The translations under genes and the position numbers were made by a program. The notes beneath the pieces are model-generated. The model was not told the DNA's origin. It did not search any database and was given only the letters and a program-made list of their open reading frames with translations. A stretch of 64,000 bases of DNA. Origin: Iodidimonas sp. SYSU 1G8. Lineage in GTDB: Bacteria > Pseudomonadota > Alphaproteobacteria > SMXS01. Shown here in pieces: positions 40,660 through 49,922 of the stretch. The stretch is taken from assembly GCF_039655775.1 (NCBI RefSeq), contig NZ_JBBYXJ010000001.1, positions 248,001-312,000 of the forward strand, given 5' to 3'. Positions within the stretch are counted from its first letter, which is position 1, and each line of letters opens with the position of its first letter.

Positions 40660-41335
40660 AGAAAAGCCCGTCGCCGCCTACAAGCTGAAGCCGAAGGACG
40701 CCGCGACCCTGCTCATCATCAGGGGCGGCGAAGAGGTGCTGATGGGCGTGCGCAGCGCCAAGCACGCCTTCATGCCGAACAAATACGTGTTTCCCGGCGG
40801 CCGGGTCGATCGCGCCGACGGCATGGTGCCGCGGCCCGTCGATCTTCAGCCCGGCGTGGCCGCGAAGCTGGAGCGTGCCGCCTCGCCCGCGCGGGCTCGC
40901 GCCCTTGCCATGGCTGCGGTGCGCGAGACCTTCGAGGAAGCCGGCATGTTGCTGGCCGCCGAGCACGACACCAGGATTAGAACAGGGTCGCCTCACTGGA
41001 AGCCATTTTATGCCAGCGGCCTCGTGCCGGCGCTGGACAAGCTGGAATATATCGCGCGCGCCATCACGCCGCCTGGTCGGCCGCGCCGCTTCGACACACG
41101 CTTTCTGATGGTGGATGCCGATCACCTGCGCGGCTCGGTCTATGGCAATGGCGAACTGCTCGACCTGAAATGGGTCAAGCTGAAGGACGCCCAGAGTCTC
41201 GACCTGCCCAACATCACCCGTCTCGTGATCGAGATCGCCCGGCGCCGGCTCGAGGATGGCGAGCACCGTTCGGAAGACGGCATGATTCCTTTCGTGCGCA
41301 CGGTGAACAGACGGCATATCATCGGCGATCACTAG
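40652..41335 (+). CDS. NUDIX hydrolase (NUDT19-like)
   Basis: A 227-residue NUDIX protein. The NUDIX box appears as AAVRETFEEAGMLL (REx2EExG core) near residues 88-101, after a long insertion typical of the CoA-diphosphatase-like/NUDT19 branch, and PNKYVFPGGRVDRAD precedes it. Such enzymes may hydrolyse CoA or acyl-CoA, which would suit a region rich in CoA ligases; this is inference. A GTG at 40652 overlaps the reductase stop (GTGACTGA) and has GGAG seven bases upstream, so it is chosen over an in-frame ATG at 40622. Confidence 0.85.
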   Translation: MTEEKPVAAYKLKPKDAATLLIIRGGEEVLMGVRSAKHAFMPNKYVFPGGRVDRADGMVPRPVDLQPGVAAKLERAASPARARALAMAAVRETFEEAGMLLAAEHDTRIRTGSPHWKPFYASGLVPALDKLEYIARAITPPGRPRRFDTRFLMVDADHLRGSVYGNGELLDLKWVKLKDAQSLDLPNITRLVIEIARRRLEDGEHRSEDGMIPFVRTVNRRHIIGDH

Positions 41336-41397
41336 TTCGTTACCGCGCTCCCGGGGCCAACGTCCGGCATGCGGTAGTGTGATCCGCCCGGAGATCG

Positions 41398-42915
41398 ATG
41401 CACCAGCCCGACCAGGACGAGATCGTCGACTTTCTGTCGTCCGACACCGCTTTCCGCGGTGAACCCGTAAGGCATGTCCAGACGCACCTTTCCCACATCT
41501 TTCTGGTGGGCGACAGGGCGTGGAAAATGAAACGGGCGGCGCGCTTCAGCTTCGTCGATTTCACGACGGCCGACTTGCGGCGTGCGTCGTCCGAACGCGA
41601 GGTGCTGCTCAATCGCCGCACGGCGCCCACGCTCTATCTTGGTGTGGTGCCGGTAACCTGGGACGGGCGCAACCTCGCGGTGGGGGGGCAGGGCGAGGCG
41701 CTCGACTGGCTGGTCGAGATGCGCCGCTTCGATGAGCGGGCCCTTCTGAGCCGGTGCGCGCGCAGCGGCAGGCTGACGCGCGACGTCGCCGCGGCGCTCG
41801 CCGAGCATGTCATCGCGTTTCACGATACGGCGGAGCGGCGCACCGACAAGGGCGGCGCCGGGATCCTTCGGTCCACGGCACGGGATGTCGCCTCGAATCT
41901 GCACCGCTATGCCGGTACGGTTCTTCGGCGCGAGGCCATCGACTCCTGGGCTGAACGGATCGATCGCACCCTCCTGTGCCATGCCGCTCTCCTGGACGAT
42001 AGGCGCGATGCCGGCTTCGTTCGCAGATGCCATGGCGACATGCATCTCGCCAACATCTGCCTGGTGGATGGCGACCCCATCCTGTTCGACTGTATCGAGT
42101 TCAACGACGACTTCTCGTGCATCGACGTGATGTACGATCTCGCCTTCCTGCTCATGGACCTGATCCATCACGGTGCCTCGGCAAAAGCCGGTCTCGTGCT
42201 CAACCGCTATCTCAGCGCGACGGCCGATTTCGGCGCGCTCCCTGTTCTGCCGGCGCTTCTGTCCCTGCGTGCCGCCATTCGCGGGATGGCGTCGCTCATC
42301 GAGGCCTCCAATGAAGATGACGAGGGCGGTGACCTCGGTCGCGACGCCCGCCTGCATTTCGACCTCGCGCACCGGCTGCTCGATCGTCCGTCGCCCCGGC
42401 TGGTCGGTATTGGCGGCTTCTCGGGGACCGGAAAATCCACCCTGGCCGCCGCGTTGGCGCTCCGCCTCGCGCCCGGCGCGGGCGCCGTCGTCATTTCCAG
42501 CGATGTCATTCGCAAGCGCCTCTTCGGCAAGAAACCCGAGGAAAAACTCGGACCGGACGCCTATGCCGGCCCTGTCAGCGCCCAGGTCTACGACAAGCTC
42601 TACAATGACGTCCGCTTGGCGCTGGAGGCCGGCCAGGTGGTGATCGCCGACGCGACATGGCTGCGCGAGGAAGATCGCCGCGCCCTCGCCGCCGTCGCGG
42701 CAGACTGCGGCATGCGCTTCTCCGGGCTCTGGCTGGAGACACCGGTCGAGATATTGCGCGAGCGCGTTTCGGTCCGGACCGGCGACCCATCCGACGCCGA
42801 TGTCACGGTCTTGACCGAACAACTTTCTCATAATGTGGGTATCATCGACTGGACCAGGCTCGACACGCCGGGGCCGGGACTGGTCACCGAAGCATTGCTC
42901 GCCATCTCGGCATAG
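41398..42915 (+). CDS. Bifunctional APH-like kinase/P-loop AAA protein
   Basis: A 505-residue two-domain protein. The N-terminal part (about 1-335) is an APH-like kinase with the catalytic loop RRCHGDMHLANICL and metal motif LFDCIEFNDDF. The C-terminal part is a P-loop kinase-like domain with Walker A GGFSGTGKSTLAAALA near 341-356 and the Zeta-toxin-like features ISSDVIRKRLFGK and VIADATWLREEDR. This fusion is common in proteobacteria, often near universal stress or acetylation genes, but its substrate is not known. GGAG lies four bases before the ATG. The Pat-like gene follows 56 bases downstream. Confidence 0.85.
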   Translation: MHQPDQDEIVDFLSSDTAFRGEPVRHVQTHLSHIFLVGDRAWKMKRAARFSFVDFTTADLRRASSEREVLLNRRTAPTLYLGVVPVTWDGRNLAVGGQGEALDWLVEMRRFDERALLSRCARSGRLTRDVAAALAEHVIAFHDTAERRTDKGGAGILRSTARDVASNLHRYAGTVLRREAIDSWAERIDRTLLCHAALLDDRRDAGFVRRCHGDMHLANICLVDGDPILFDCIEFNDDFSCIDVMYDLAFLLMDLIHHGASAKAGLVLNRYLSATADFGALPVLPALLSLRAAIRGMASLIEASNEDDEGGDLGRDARLHFDLAHRLLDRPSPRLVGIGGFSGTGKSTLAAALALRLAPGAGAVVISSDVIRKRLFGKKPEEKLGPDAYAGPVSAQVYDKLYNDVRLALEAGQVVIADATWLREEDRRALAAVAADCGMRFSGLWLETPVEILRERVSVRTGDPSDADVTVLTEQLSHNVGIIDWTRLDTPGPGLVTEALLAISA

Positions 42916-42971
42916 CATCGCGCGGCTCTCCGGCCGGCGCGGATGCTGGCCGACATCACTCTGGAGCGCTC

Positions 42972-45614
42972 ATGACCGTCCGCAATCTCGACAAGCTGTT
43001 CCGCCCCTCATCGGTCGCGGTGATCGGCGCTTCCAACCGTCCCGACTCGGTCGGGCAGGTCATCATGCGGAACATGCTCGATGCAGGCTTCGAGGGACCG
43101 ATCATGCCGGTCAATCCCGGGCAGGTATCGGTCGCCGGGGTGATTGCCCACGCCGATGTGGAAAGCCTGCCCGTCGTGCCCGACCTCGCGGTCATCTGCA
43201 CGCCGCCCGCGACCGTGCCGGGGCTGATCGATGCGCTGGGGCGCAGGGGCACGAAGGCGGCCGTGGTCATCACCGCCGGCGTCGACGTGGACGCCCTGCT
43301 GCGGGCCGCCCAGCCGTATCTGCTGCGTATTCTCGGGCATAATTGCGTCGGCTTGCTTGTGCCTGGGATCGGTCTCAACGCGAGTTTCGCGCCGGGCACG
43401 TTGAAGGCCGGGAACGTGGCGTTCGTGTCGCAGTCCGGCGCCCTGTGCACCGCCGTGCTGGACTGGGCCGCCGAACGGGAGATCGGCTTTTCCCATTTCA
43501 TCTCGCTCGGCAATTGCGCCGATGTCGACTTCGGCGACGTCATCGACTATCTGGCGCAGGACGACAAGACCCGGGCCATCCTGCTCTACATCGAATCCAT
43601 CAGTCACGCCCGGAAGTTCCTGTCGGCGAGCCGCGCGGCCTCGCGCGCCAAGCCCATCGTCGCCATCAAATCGGGACGGAACAGCGAAGGAGCCCGCGCG
43701 GCCGCCTCTCACACAGGCGCGCTGGCGGGACGGGACGATGTCTACGAGGCGGCCCTTGCGCGCGGCGGCGTGCTCCGCGTCGACAGTACCGAGGATCTCT
43801 TCGAGGCGGTCGAGACGCTGGCGCGCGCCCGGCGCCCGGCGGGCGAGGGACTGGTCATCCTGACCAATGGCGGCGGGCTCGGCGTCATGGCGGCGGATGC
43901 CCTCGCGCCGCTCGGCGGCTCGCTGGTGGCCCTGTCTAATGCCACGAAAGCGGCCCTCGACGGCGTGCTGCCGCGTACATGGTCCCACGGCAATCCCGTC
44001 GACATCATCGGCGATGCGCCTGGCGCGCGCTATGCCGACGCGCTCGGCGTGCTGCTGGACGCGCCCGAGGCCGACACGATCATCATCATGCATGCGCCGA
44101 CAGGCATCACGTCGAGCGACGAGGTCGCCCGGGGCGTCATCGAGCGGATCGAAGGCGCGCGCAAGACCGTACTCACCAACTGGATGGGCGGACGCGCCGT
44201 CAAACCGGCGCGCGCCATGCTGGAAAATGCGGCGGTTCCCTCGTTCGAGACGCCCGGCGCGGCGGTCAGGGCCTATATGCAGTTGATCCGCTACCGTCGC
44301 CTGCAGTCGCTACTGACCCAGACGCCGCCCGCGCAGGCCGAGACATTCAAGCCCGATATGGCGCGGGCGCGAGCGGTCATCGATGGTGTTCTCGCCGAAG
44401 GCCGAGACCTGCTGACCGAATTCGAGGCCAAGGAACTGCTGGACGCATACGAGATTCCCATCGTCGCCACCCGGATCGCGCGCGACGCCGACGAGGCCGC
44501 CGCGCTTGCCGAGGACATGAGCTTTCCCGTGGTGGTCAAGATCCTCTCACGGGACATCAGCCACAAATCCGATGTGGGCGGCGTCGCCCTCAACCTCAAA
44601 TCCGCCGACGCGGTGCGAGCCGCCGTCGACGCCATCTCGAAAAGGGTCGGGGAACTCAGACCCGAAGCGGTCATCGACGGTTTCACCGTGCAGCAGATGG
44701 TCCGCCGGCCGGGTGCCCATGAACTGCTCGTCGGCGCGTTCGTCGACGACGTGTTCGGTCCGGTCATCATGTTCGGGCAGGGCGGCACCGCGGTGGAAGT
44801 GGTCCGCGACAGGGCTGTGTCCTTGCCGCCGCTCAACCCGGTGATCGCGCGCCATCTGATGTCGCAGACCCGGATCTACCGGCTGCTCGAAGGCTACCGC
44901 GACCGGCCAAAGGCGGACCTCGAGGGCATCGTCTCCGTGCTGCTGAAGGTGGCGCAACTGGTCGCCGATCTGGCCGAGGTGGCGGAACTGGATATCAATC
45001 CTCTGCTCGCCGACGACCACGGCGCCATCGCCCTTGACGCCCGGGTCGTGGTGAAGCCCGCGACGATCGCTGGCATCAGGCGGCTCGCGATCAGGCCTTA
45101 CCCGTCGGACCTGGAAGAGACGGTGCAGCTGCCTGGCGGCGAGCGGGTGTTGTTGCGGCCGATCCGGCCCGAGGACGAGCCGGCCCACCTGGATTTCTTC
45201 CAGCATCTCGATTCCGAGGATCTGCGGCTGCGCTTCTTCAATGTGGTGAAATCACCCTCTCACGAAGCCCTCGCGCGCTTCACCCAGATCGATTACGACC
45301 GCGAAATGTGTTTTATCGCGACCCGCCCCGCGTCTGATGGGCACGAGACCGTTGGCGTCGTCCGGGCGATCGCGGACCCGGATAACGAGCGCGCCGAATA
45401 CGCGGTCATCATCCGGTCGGATCTGAAGGGTAGCGGTCTGGGGCAGGCGTTGATGGACAAGCTGATCCGCTATGCGCGTCAGCGCGGTATCCACGAACTT
45501 CACGGGACGGTGCTGTCCGAGAACACGGCCATGCGAGATCTCGCCACGCGCCTCGGCTTCACGACGCGGCCAGGCGAGGATGCCTCGGTCGTCGAAACGG
45601 CCCTAGCCTTGTAG
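42972..45614 (+). CDS. Pat-type fusion: NDP-forming acyl-CoA synthetase plus GNAT acetyltransferase
   Basis: An 880-residue protein. Order of domains: CoA-binding (about 1-130; SVAVIGASNRPDSVGQ), succinyl-CoA ligase-like (130-460; GHNCVGLLVPGIGLNASFAPG, AASHTGALAGRDDVYEAAL), ATP-grasp (480-700; ISHKSDVGGVALNLKSADAV, EVAELDINPLLADDHG), and a C-terminal GNAT domain (715-880; RPIRPEDEPAHLDFFQHL, GLGQALMDKLIRYARQRGI). This is the layout of Pat/YfiQ lysine acetyltransferases that inactivate acyl-CoA synthetases, a fitting control for a window with several such ligases. GGAG lies upstream of the start. Convergent with the UspA gene. Confidence 0.92.
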   Translation: MTVRNLDKLFRPSSVAVIGASNRPDSVGQVIMRNMLDAGFEGPIMPVNPGQVSVAGVIAHADVESLPVVPDLAVICTPPATVPGLIDALGRRGTKAAVVITAGVDVDALLRAAQPYLLRILGHNCVGLLVPGIGLNASFAPGTLKAGNVAFVSQSGALCTAVLDWAAEREIGFSHFISLGNCADVDFGDVIDYLAQDDKTRAILLYIESISHARKFLSASRAASRAKPIVAIKSGRNSEGARAAASHTGALAGRDDVYEAALARGGVLRVDSTEDLFEAVETLARARRPAGEGLVILTNGGGLGVMAADALAPLGGSLVALSNATKAALDGVLPRTWSHGNPVDIIGDAPGARYADALGVLLDAPEADTIIIMHAPTGITSSDEVARGVIERIEGARKTVLTNWMGGRAVKPARAMLENAAVPSFETPGAAVRAYMQLIRYRRLQSLLTQTPPAQAETFKPDMARARAVIDGVLAEGRDLLTEFEAKELLDAYEIPIVATRIARDADEAAALAEDMSFPVVVKILSRDISHKSDVGGVALNLKSADAVRAAVDAISKRVGELRPEAVIDGFTVQQMVRRPGAHELLVGAFVDDVFGPVIMFGQGGTAVEVVRDRAVSLPPLNPVIARHLMSQTRIYRLLEGYRDRPKADLEGIVSVLLKVAQLVADLAEVAELDINPLLADDHGAIALDARVVVKPATIAGIRRLAIRPYPSDLEETVQLPGGERVLLRPIRPEDEPAHLDFFQHLDSEDLRLRFFNVVKSPSHEALARFTQIDYDREMCFIATRPASDGHETVGVVRAIADPDNERAEYAVIIRSDLKGSGLGQALMDKLIRYARQRGIHELHGTVLSENTAMRDLATRLGFTTRPGEDASVVETALAL

Positions 45615-45641
45615 ATGAAGGCGCGCGGTCCGGCGGCCAGC

Positions 45642-46466
45642 TCAGTGCGACAGCAGCAGCGGCAGTTCCATGCGCCGCAGCAGATCCTTCGTGACGCCGC
45701 CCAGAACCGTCTCGAACATGCGGGAATGACCCCAGGCGCCGCACACCAGCAGGTCGGCGCCGAAATCCTTGCACTCGAACAGCAGCGCCTCGGCCGAGGA
45801 GGAATCGCTTTCCACGGTGTGATCAGCCTCGGCCTTCACGCCGTGCCGGGCGAGATGCTGGGCGATTTCGGATCCCGGAATGTGCCGGGTTTCCTCGTCG
45901 CCGACACTCAACACCTTCACGGCATCGGCCTTGACCAGCAACGGAAGGGCGTCGTTCACGGCCCTCGTCGCTTCCGTGCTGCCGTTCCAGCCGATCAGGA
46001 TGCGCCTGCCGATGGCGGAGACCGACGCATTCCACGGCAGTGAAAGCACCGGCCGGCCGGCCGTCAGCACCAGATCGCCCGCCAGATTGTTCGCCGCGCT
46101 GATGGGCGCGTCCTCGCCGCCGCCTTGGGCCAGCACCACCACGTCGGTGTAATGGGCGTGCTGGGTGAAGACACTGCGGATGTCTCCCTCGCGGTATCGC
46201 CACTCGGCGTGTATGCCCGTCGCCGATTCACGCGCCTTGATGCGCGTCTCGATCTGCTTCGCAGCGGCGCGGGCCTCGTCGATATAGCTCTCGGCCAGAT
46301 TCGCGGGGACGTAGGGCACCACATAGGAGGGAATCGGCGTGTTGTCGACGACGGTCAGCGCCGTCAACGTCGCGCCGTGCGCCTGCGCCAGATCGAATGC
46401 GGCGTTTTCGAGCGCCGCGCCGGCATCGCCTTCGAATGCATGGAACAGAATATTGCGGATCGTCAT
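45642..46466 (-). CDS. Universal stress protein, tandem UspA domains
   Basis: A 274-residue protein with two UspA-type domains (1-140 and 150-274). The second has the ATP-binding loop GAWGHSRMFETVLGGVTKDLL near the C-terminus; the first has a degenerate version (VLAQGGGEDAPI). Function is stress response, probably nucleotide-dependent. The start at 46466 has GGGGAGAG upstream; the longer open frame is not coding. It follows hpnM on the minus strand with an 85-base gap and is convergent with the Pat gene. Confidence 0.88.
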   Translation of the reverse strand: MTIRNILFHAFEGDAGAALENAAFDLAQAHGATLTALTVVDNTPIPSYVVPYVPANLAESYIDEARAAAKQIETRIKARESATGIHAEWRYREGDIRSVFTQHAHYTDVVVLAQGGGEDAPISAANNLAGDLVLTAGRPVLSLPWNASVSAIGRRILIGWNGSTEATRAVNDALPLLVKADAVKVLSVGDEETRHIPGSEIAQHLARHGVKAEADHTVESDSSSAEALLFECKDFGADLLVCGAWGHSRMFETVLGGVTKDLLRRMELPLLLSH

Positions 46467-46551
46467 AACACTCTCCCCGATCATGCCTTGCCCTCTCAGC
46501 TTGGCTGAATCGCAGGGTCGCACAAGTAAAAACGGCCGGCCTTGATCTGCC

Positions 46552-47175
46552 TCAACGCTGTCGGGTAGCCCCCTGAGCGGCGGTTTTCGCGGTGATCGCG
46601 GCGATAAGTCCGTCAAACCCTCGCGTGCGGATGACATCGGCGAATTCCGAGCGGCGCAAGGCAACCTCGCTGATCCGTCCTCCCAGATAGAGGTCCGCGA
46701 CCTTCCAGTCCCCGCCATCCTTGTGCATGACATAGTCGATCGCGACCGAGTCTTCCTGGGGAATACGCACCTCGCTGTTGACGATGATCTTTCCCGCCGG
46801 GCCGGGCCGGTCGCCGACCACGACCAGCGTTTCGCCCGTGAACGACCGGAACCTGCTGGCATAGATCGCGCACAGATATTGACGAAATTTATCGGTGTAT
46901 GTCGTGCGCTGGTCCGGGCTCCAGTTGTTCCACGTCGCGCGTCCCACGGCCATGGCGCTCTGCAGCTTGACGTCCATCTTCGCCTCGAGCAGCGGACACA
47001 GTGCCTCGACCCGCTTGGCAAAGGGTTGTCCGCTCGTCTTTTTCAGGATACCCAGCATGCCGGTCTGGAACTCGTCGACGGCCGCCTGCGCCGAACCTGC
47101 GGGGATGGATGCCTGTGCATGAGCGCCTGACACGAAGAACACCGCAAGAATCAATGCGGCCAGAAAGGGTTTCAA
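46552..47175 (-). CDS. hpnM: HpnM, periplasmic MlaC/Ttg2D-like hopanoid-associated protein
   Basis: A 207-residue periplasmic protein of the MlaC/Ttg2D family. A signal peptide ends near residue 20 (VSGAHA). The mature part contains RATWNNWSPDQRTTYTDKFRQYL, IIVNSEVRIPQEDSVAIDYVMHKDGGDWKVADLYLGG, typical of this lipid-carrying fold, and the tandem with hpnN supports HpnM, a component linked to hopanoid movement across the periplasm. Divergent from hpnN with 148 bases between starts. An MlaC of general phospholipid transport is the alternative, but no mlaBDEF genes are present. Confidence 0.87.
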   Translation of the reverse strand: MKPFLAALILAVFFVSGAHAQASIPAGSAQAAVDEFQTGMLGILKKTSGQPFAKRVEALCPLLEAKMDVKLQSAMAVGRATWNNWSPDQRTTYTDKFRQYLCAIYASRFRSFTGETLVVVGDRPGPAGKIIVNSEVRIPQEDSVAIDYVMHKDGGDWKVADLYLGGRISEVALRRSEFADVIRTRGFDGLIAAITAKTAAQGATRQR

Positions 47176-47323
47176 ACGGTTCGTCTCCTACATTCTTGTC
47201 AGGCATGCGCCATCGGTTCGTGGCCGGTTTACACCGGGCAACGACCGTCATTCGTCGCCGGCTAGAATATAGGGGGCCGTCCGTTCCGGACAAAGGCCAT
47301 AGAGAGGAGTGCGACCGCTGGTG

Positions 47324-49900
47324 ATGAAGCTGCTGACCGGATGGCTGGAGTTCGCGGCACGGCGGCCCTGGACGGTACTCGTGCTGGCCGCGATTCTGAC
47401 CCTCGCGGCCGGATGGTACACATCCGCCAATCTGGGCATCAACACGGACACCAAGACCCTGGTGCCCGCCGACGAGCCGTTCCGCGTTGCCGAAGACGCG
47501 TATGTGAAGGCGTTTCCGGACAATGACGACGTCATCCTGATCGTCATCCAGGACCGCGACGCCATGGCGACGGACCGGGCGGCGCGGGCCATGGCGGCGG
47601 CGTTGAACAGACAGCCTGAACTGTTCTCCTACGTATTCGCGCCGGGAACCGGGCCGTATTTCGACCGAAATGGCCTGCTGTATCTGGAAACCGACAAGCT
47701 CGCCGCCGTCCTCGATCGGCTCGCCGCGGCCCAGCCCGCGCTGGCGATCATGACCCAGGATCCCAGCCTGCGTGGTCTGTTCGGTGTGCTCGATCAGGCG
47801 CTGCTGACCGGCGGACCGCTGCCTCCCGCCTTCACCGACGTCATGTCGGGATTGACCGCCGCCGCCGATGCGGTGCGGGACGACAAGCCCGTCCCGGGCG
47901 GACTGTTGCAGGGCGCCATGGGCGAGGGTGGTCCGAACACGCGTCTGGTGCTGACGCGACTCAAGCTTGATTTCTCCCAGGCATTGTCGGCGGAGACCGG
48001 TGTCGAACGCCTCAAGGCGGTGACCGCCGAACTGCGCGAGTCCGGCGAGATCGCGCCTGGTACGACCGTGCGCCTGACCGGCGACGTCGTCCTCTCGTAC
48101 GAGGAATTGCTGTCCGTGACCGAAGGCGTTCAGATCGCTGGCACGGTCTCGCTTATCCTGCTGATCCTCATCCTGGGCTGGGGCCTGCGCAGTATCCGGC
48201 TGATCGGCGCCGCCTACGCGACCTTGACCGTCGGTCTTGTCTGGACCTCGGCCTTCGCCGCCCTGACGGTCGGCGAACTGAACATGATCTCGGCGTCCTG
48301 CGCGGTTCTGTTCATCGGCCTCGGCATCGATTACGCCATCCATTTCTGCCTGCGCTACGCCGAGAACGTGTCCTCCGGCATGGAGAAGCGTGTGGCGCTT
48401 GTCGATACGGGCCGGCGTGTCGGACCGGCGCTCGCGCTGTGCGTCATTTCCTCATCGATCGGCTTCCTGTCCTTCACCTTTACCGAATACAAGGGGTTCG
48501 CCGATCTCGGCGTGATCGCGGCGGGCGGCGTGTTGATGGCCTTTCTGGCCGGCTTGATCGTCCTCCCCGCCCTGCTGGCGGTGACCGGAGTGCCGAGGCG
48601 CGCCCTTTGGCGGCCCGTCGCGGTCAGCGACCTGAAGACGCGCTGGCGGGACCGTATCGCCTGGACCATTCTGGCGCTGGCCATTCTCGCCGTTCCCGTG
48701 GCCTTTGGCGCCCGTTTCGATTTCAGCACCCTGGCGCTGAAGGATCCGACCTCGGAGTCGGTGACCGCCCTCGAGGACCTGACGGAAGAGCAGGGCAACA
48801 TCGGGTATGCCGCCTACATGCTGGCCGAGAACAAGGCGGCCGCGGCGCTGCTGGCCGACAGGCTGCGCGCGCTTCCCGAGGTCGAGTCGGTCATCACGCC
48901 CGAGGACTACGTGCCGTCCGATCAGGACGAGAAACTGGCCATGATCGAGGAGTCGGCCATGTTCATGTGGCCGGTGTTCAATCCTGAAAACAAGGCGGCT
49001 CCGCCATCCGAGGCGGAACGGCGGGCGTCGGTTCAGGCGTTTGCCGACAGGGCCGCGACCACGGGATCACTCACTCCGGAAACGGCCCAGACCGTGGCCG
49101 CCCTCCGTGCCTCCTTGTTGAAGCTGCTCGAGGACCCGGCCGGGGATCAGAAACTGCGTCGGCTTGAAGCGGGGCTCGTGGGCGATGTGCAGGCCCAGGT
49201 GGACCGGCTGCGTCTGGCATTCGAGGCCTCGCCCGTGACCTTCGCCGATCTGCCTGCCGACATGCTGGCGCGCGATATCGCGCCCACGGGCCAGATTTCC
49301 GTGACGGCGGTACCGTCGGGCGACATGCGCGACCACGAACAGCTGGCGGCATTCGCGCGCGCGGTGAGCGCCGTCGATCCGCTCGCCTCCGGGCGCGCGA
49401 TCGGCGAGGCAGGGATGGGCCGGATCGTTCTGGAGGCATTCGAAATCGCCTCGGCCCTGACCATCGTCCTCGTTTCGCTCCTGTTGTATGCGATCCTGCG
49501 GCGGTGGCGGGATGTGCTCCTGGTGCTGGCGCCGCTGGCGGTCGCGGGCAGTCTGACGACGGCGATTGCCGTGTTGACGGGAATTCAGTTCAACTTCGCC
49601 AATGTCATCGTGCTGCCGCTGCTTCTCGGCTTCGGCATCGACAGCGCCGTCCATCTGGTGCTGCGTCGGCGCGAGACGGGCTCGGTCGATGGCGTCATGG
49701 AGTCCAGTACGCCGCGCGCGGTGACCCTGAGTGCTTTGACAACCATCGCATCTTTCGGCAGCCTGTCCCTGTCGCCACATTGGGGGACAGCGAGCCTCGG
49801 CCTGCTGCTGACTGTGGCAATGGTGATGATCGAGTTGTCTGCCCAACTGGTACTGCCCGCGCTGATGCGCTGGCTGGACGGAGGGCGGGCCAAAGCCTGA
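47324..49900 (+). CDS. hpnN: HpnN, hopanoid transporter of the RND superfamily
   Basis: An 858-residue RND-type exporter that moves hopanoids from the inner to the outer membrane in Rhodopseudomonas. Two repeated halves are visible: an N-terminal TM (residues about 15-35), a periplasmic domain, then six TM segments (about 260-420) with IGLGIDYAIHFCLRYAENV; and a second half with a TM at about 447-465, a periplasmic part and TM segments with GFGIDSAVHLVLRRRETG. An ATG at 47324 or GTG three bases before it follows GAGGAG; GTG 47309 overlaps that site. Divergent from hpnM and followed 22 bases later by a membrane protein gene. Confidence 0.92.
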   Translation: MKLLTGWLEFAARRPWTVLVLAAILTLAAGWYTSANLGINTDTKTLVPADEPFRVAEDAYVKAFPDNDDVILIVIQDRDAMATDRAARAMAAALNRQPELFSYVFAPGTGPYFDRNGLLYLETDKLAAVLDRLAAAQPALAIMTQDPSLRGLFGVLDQALLTGGPLPPAFTDVMSGLTAAADAVRDDKPVPGGLLQGAMGEGGPNTRLVLTRLKLDFSQALSAETGVERLKAVTAELRESGEIAPGTTVRLTGDVVLSYEELLSVTEGVQIAGTVSLILLILILGWGLRSIRLIGAAYATLTVGLVWTSAFAALTVGELNMISASCAVLFIGLGIDYAIHFCLRYAENVSSGMEKRVALVDTGRRVGPALALCVISSSIGFLSFTFTEYKGFADLGVIAAGGVLMAFLAGLIVLPALLAVTGVPRRALWRPVAVSDLKTRWRDRIAWTILALAILAVPVAFGARFDFSTLALKDPTSESVTALEDLTEEQGNIGYAAYMLAENKAAAALLADRLRALPEVESVITPEDYVPSDQDEKLAMIEESAMFMWPVFNPENKAAPPSEAERRASVQAFADRAATTGSLTPETAQTVAALRASLLKLLEDPAGDQKLRRLEAGLVGDVQAQVDRLRLAFEASPVTFADLPADMLARDIAPTGQISVTAVPSGDMRDHEQLAAFARAVSAVDPLASGRAIGEAGMGRIVLEAFEIASALTIVLVSLLLYAILRRWRDVLLVLAPLAVAGSLTTAIAVLTGIQFNFANVIVLPLLLGFGIDSAVHLVLRRRETGSVDGVMESSTPRAVTLSALTTIASFGSLSLSPHWGTASLGLLLTVAMVMIELSAQLVLPALMRWLDGGRAKA

Positions 49901-49922
49901 ACCGGATGGAGAGAGGTCAGCG

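Noticed and set aside
47176-47323. An EcfG-type (GGAAC-N16/17-CGTT) promoter for hpnN
   Set aside because: GGAAC occurs near 47290 on the minus strand, but no CGTT lies at the right spacing; a TAGAAT -10-like box is present without a good -35.
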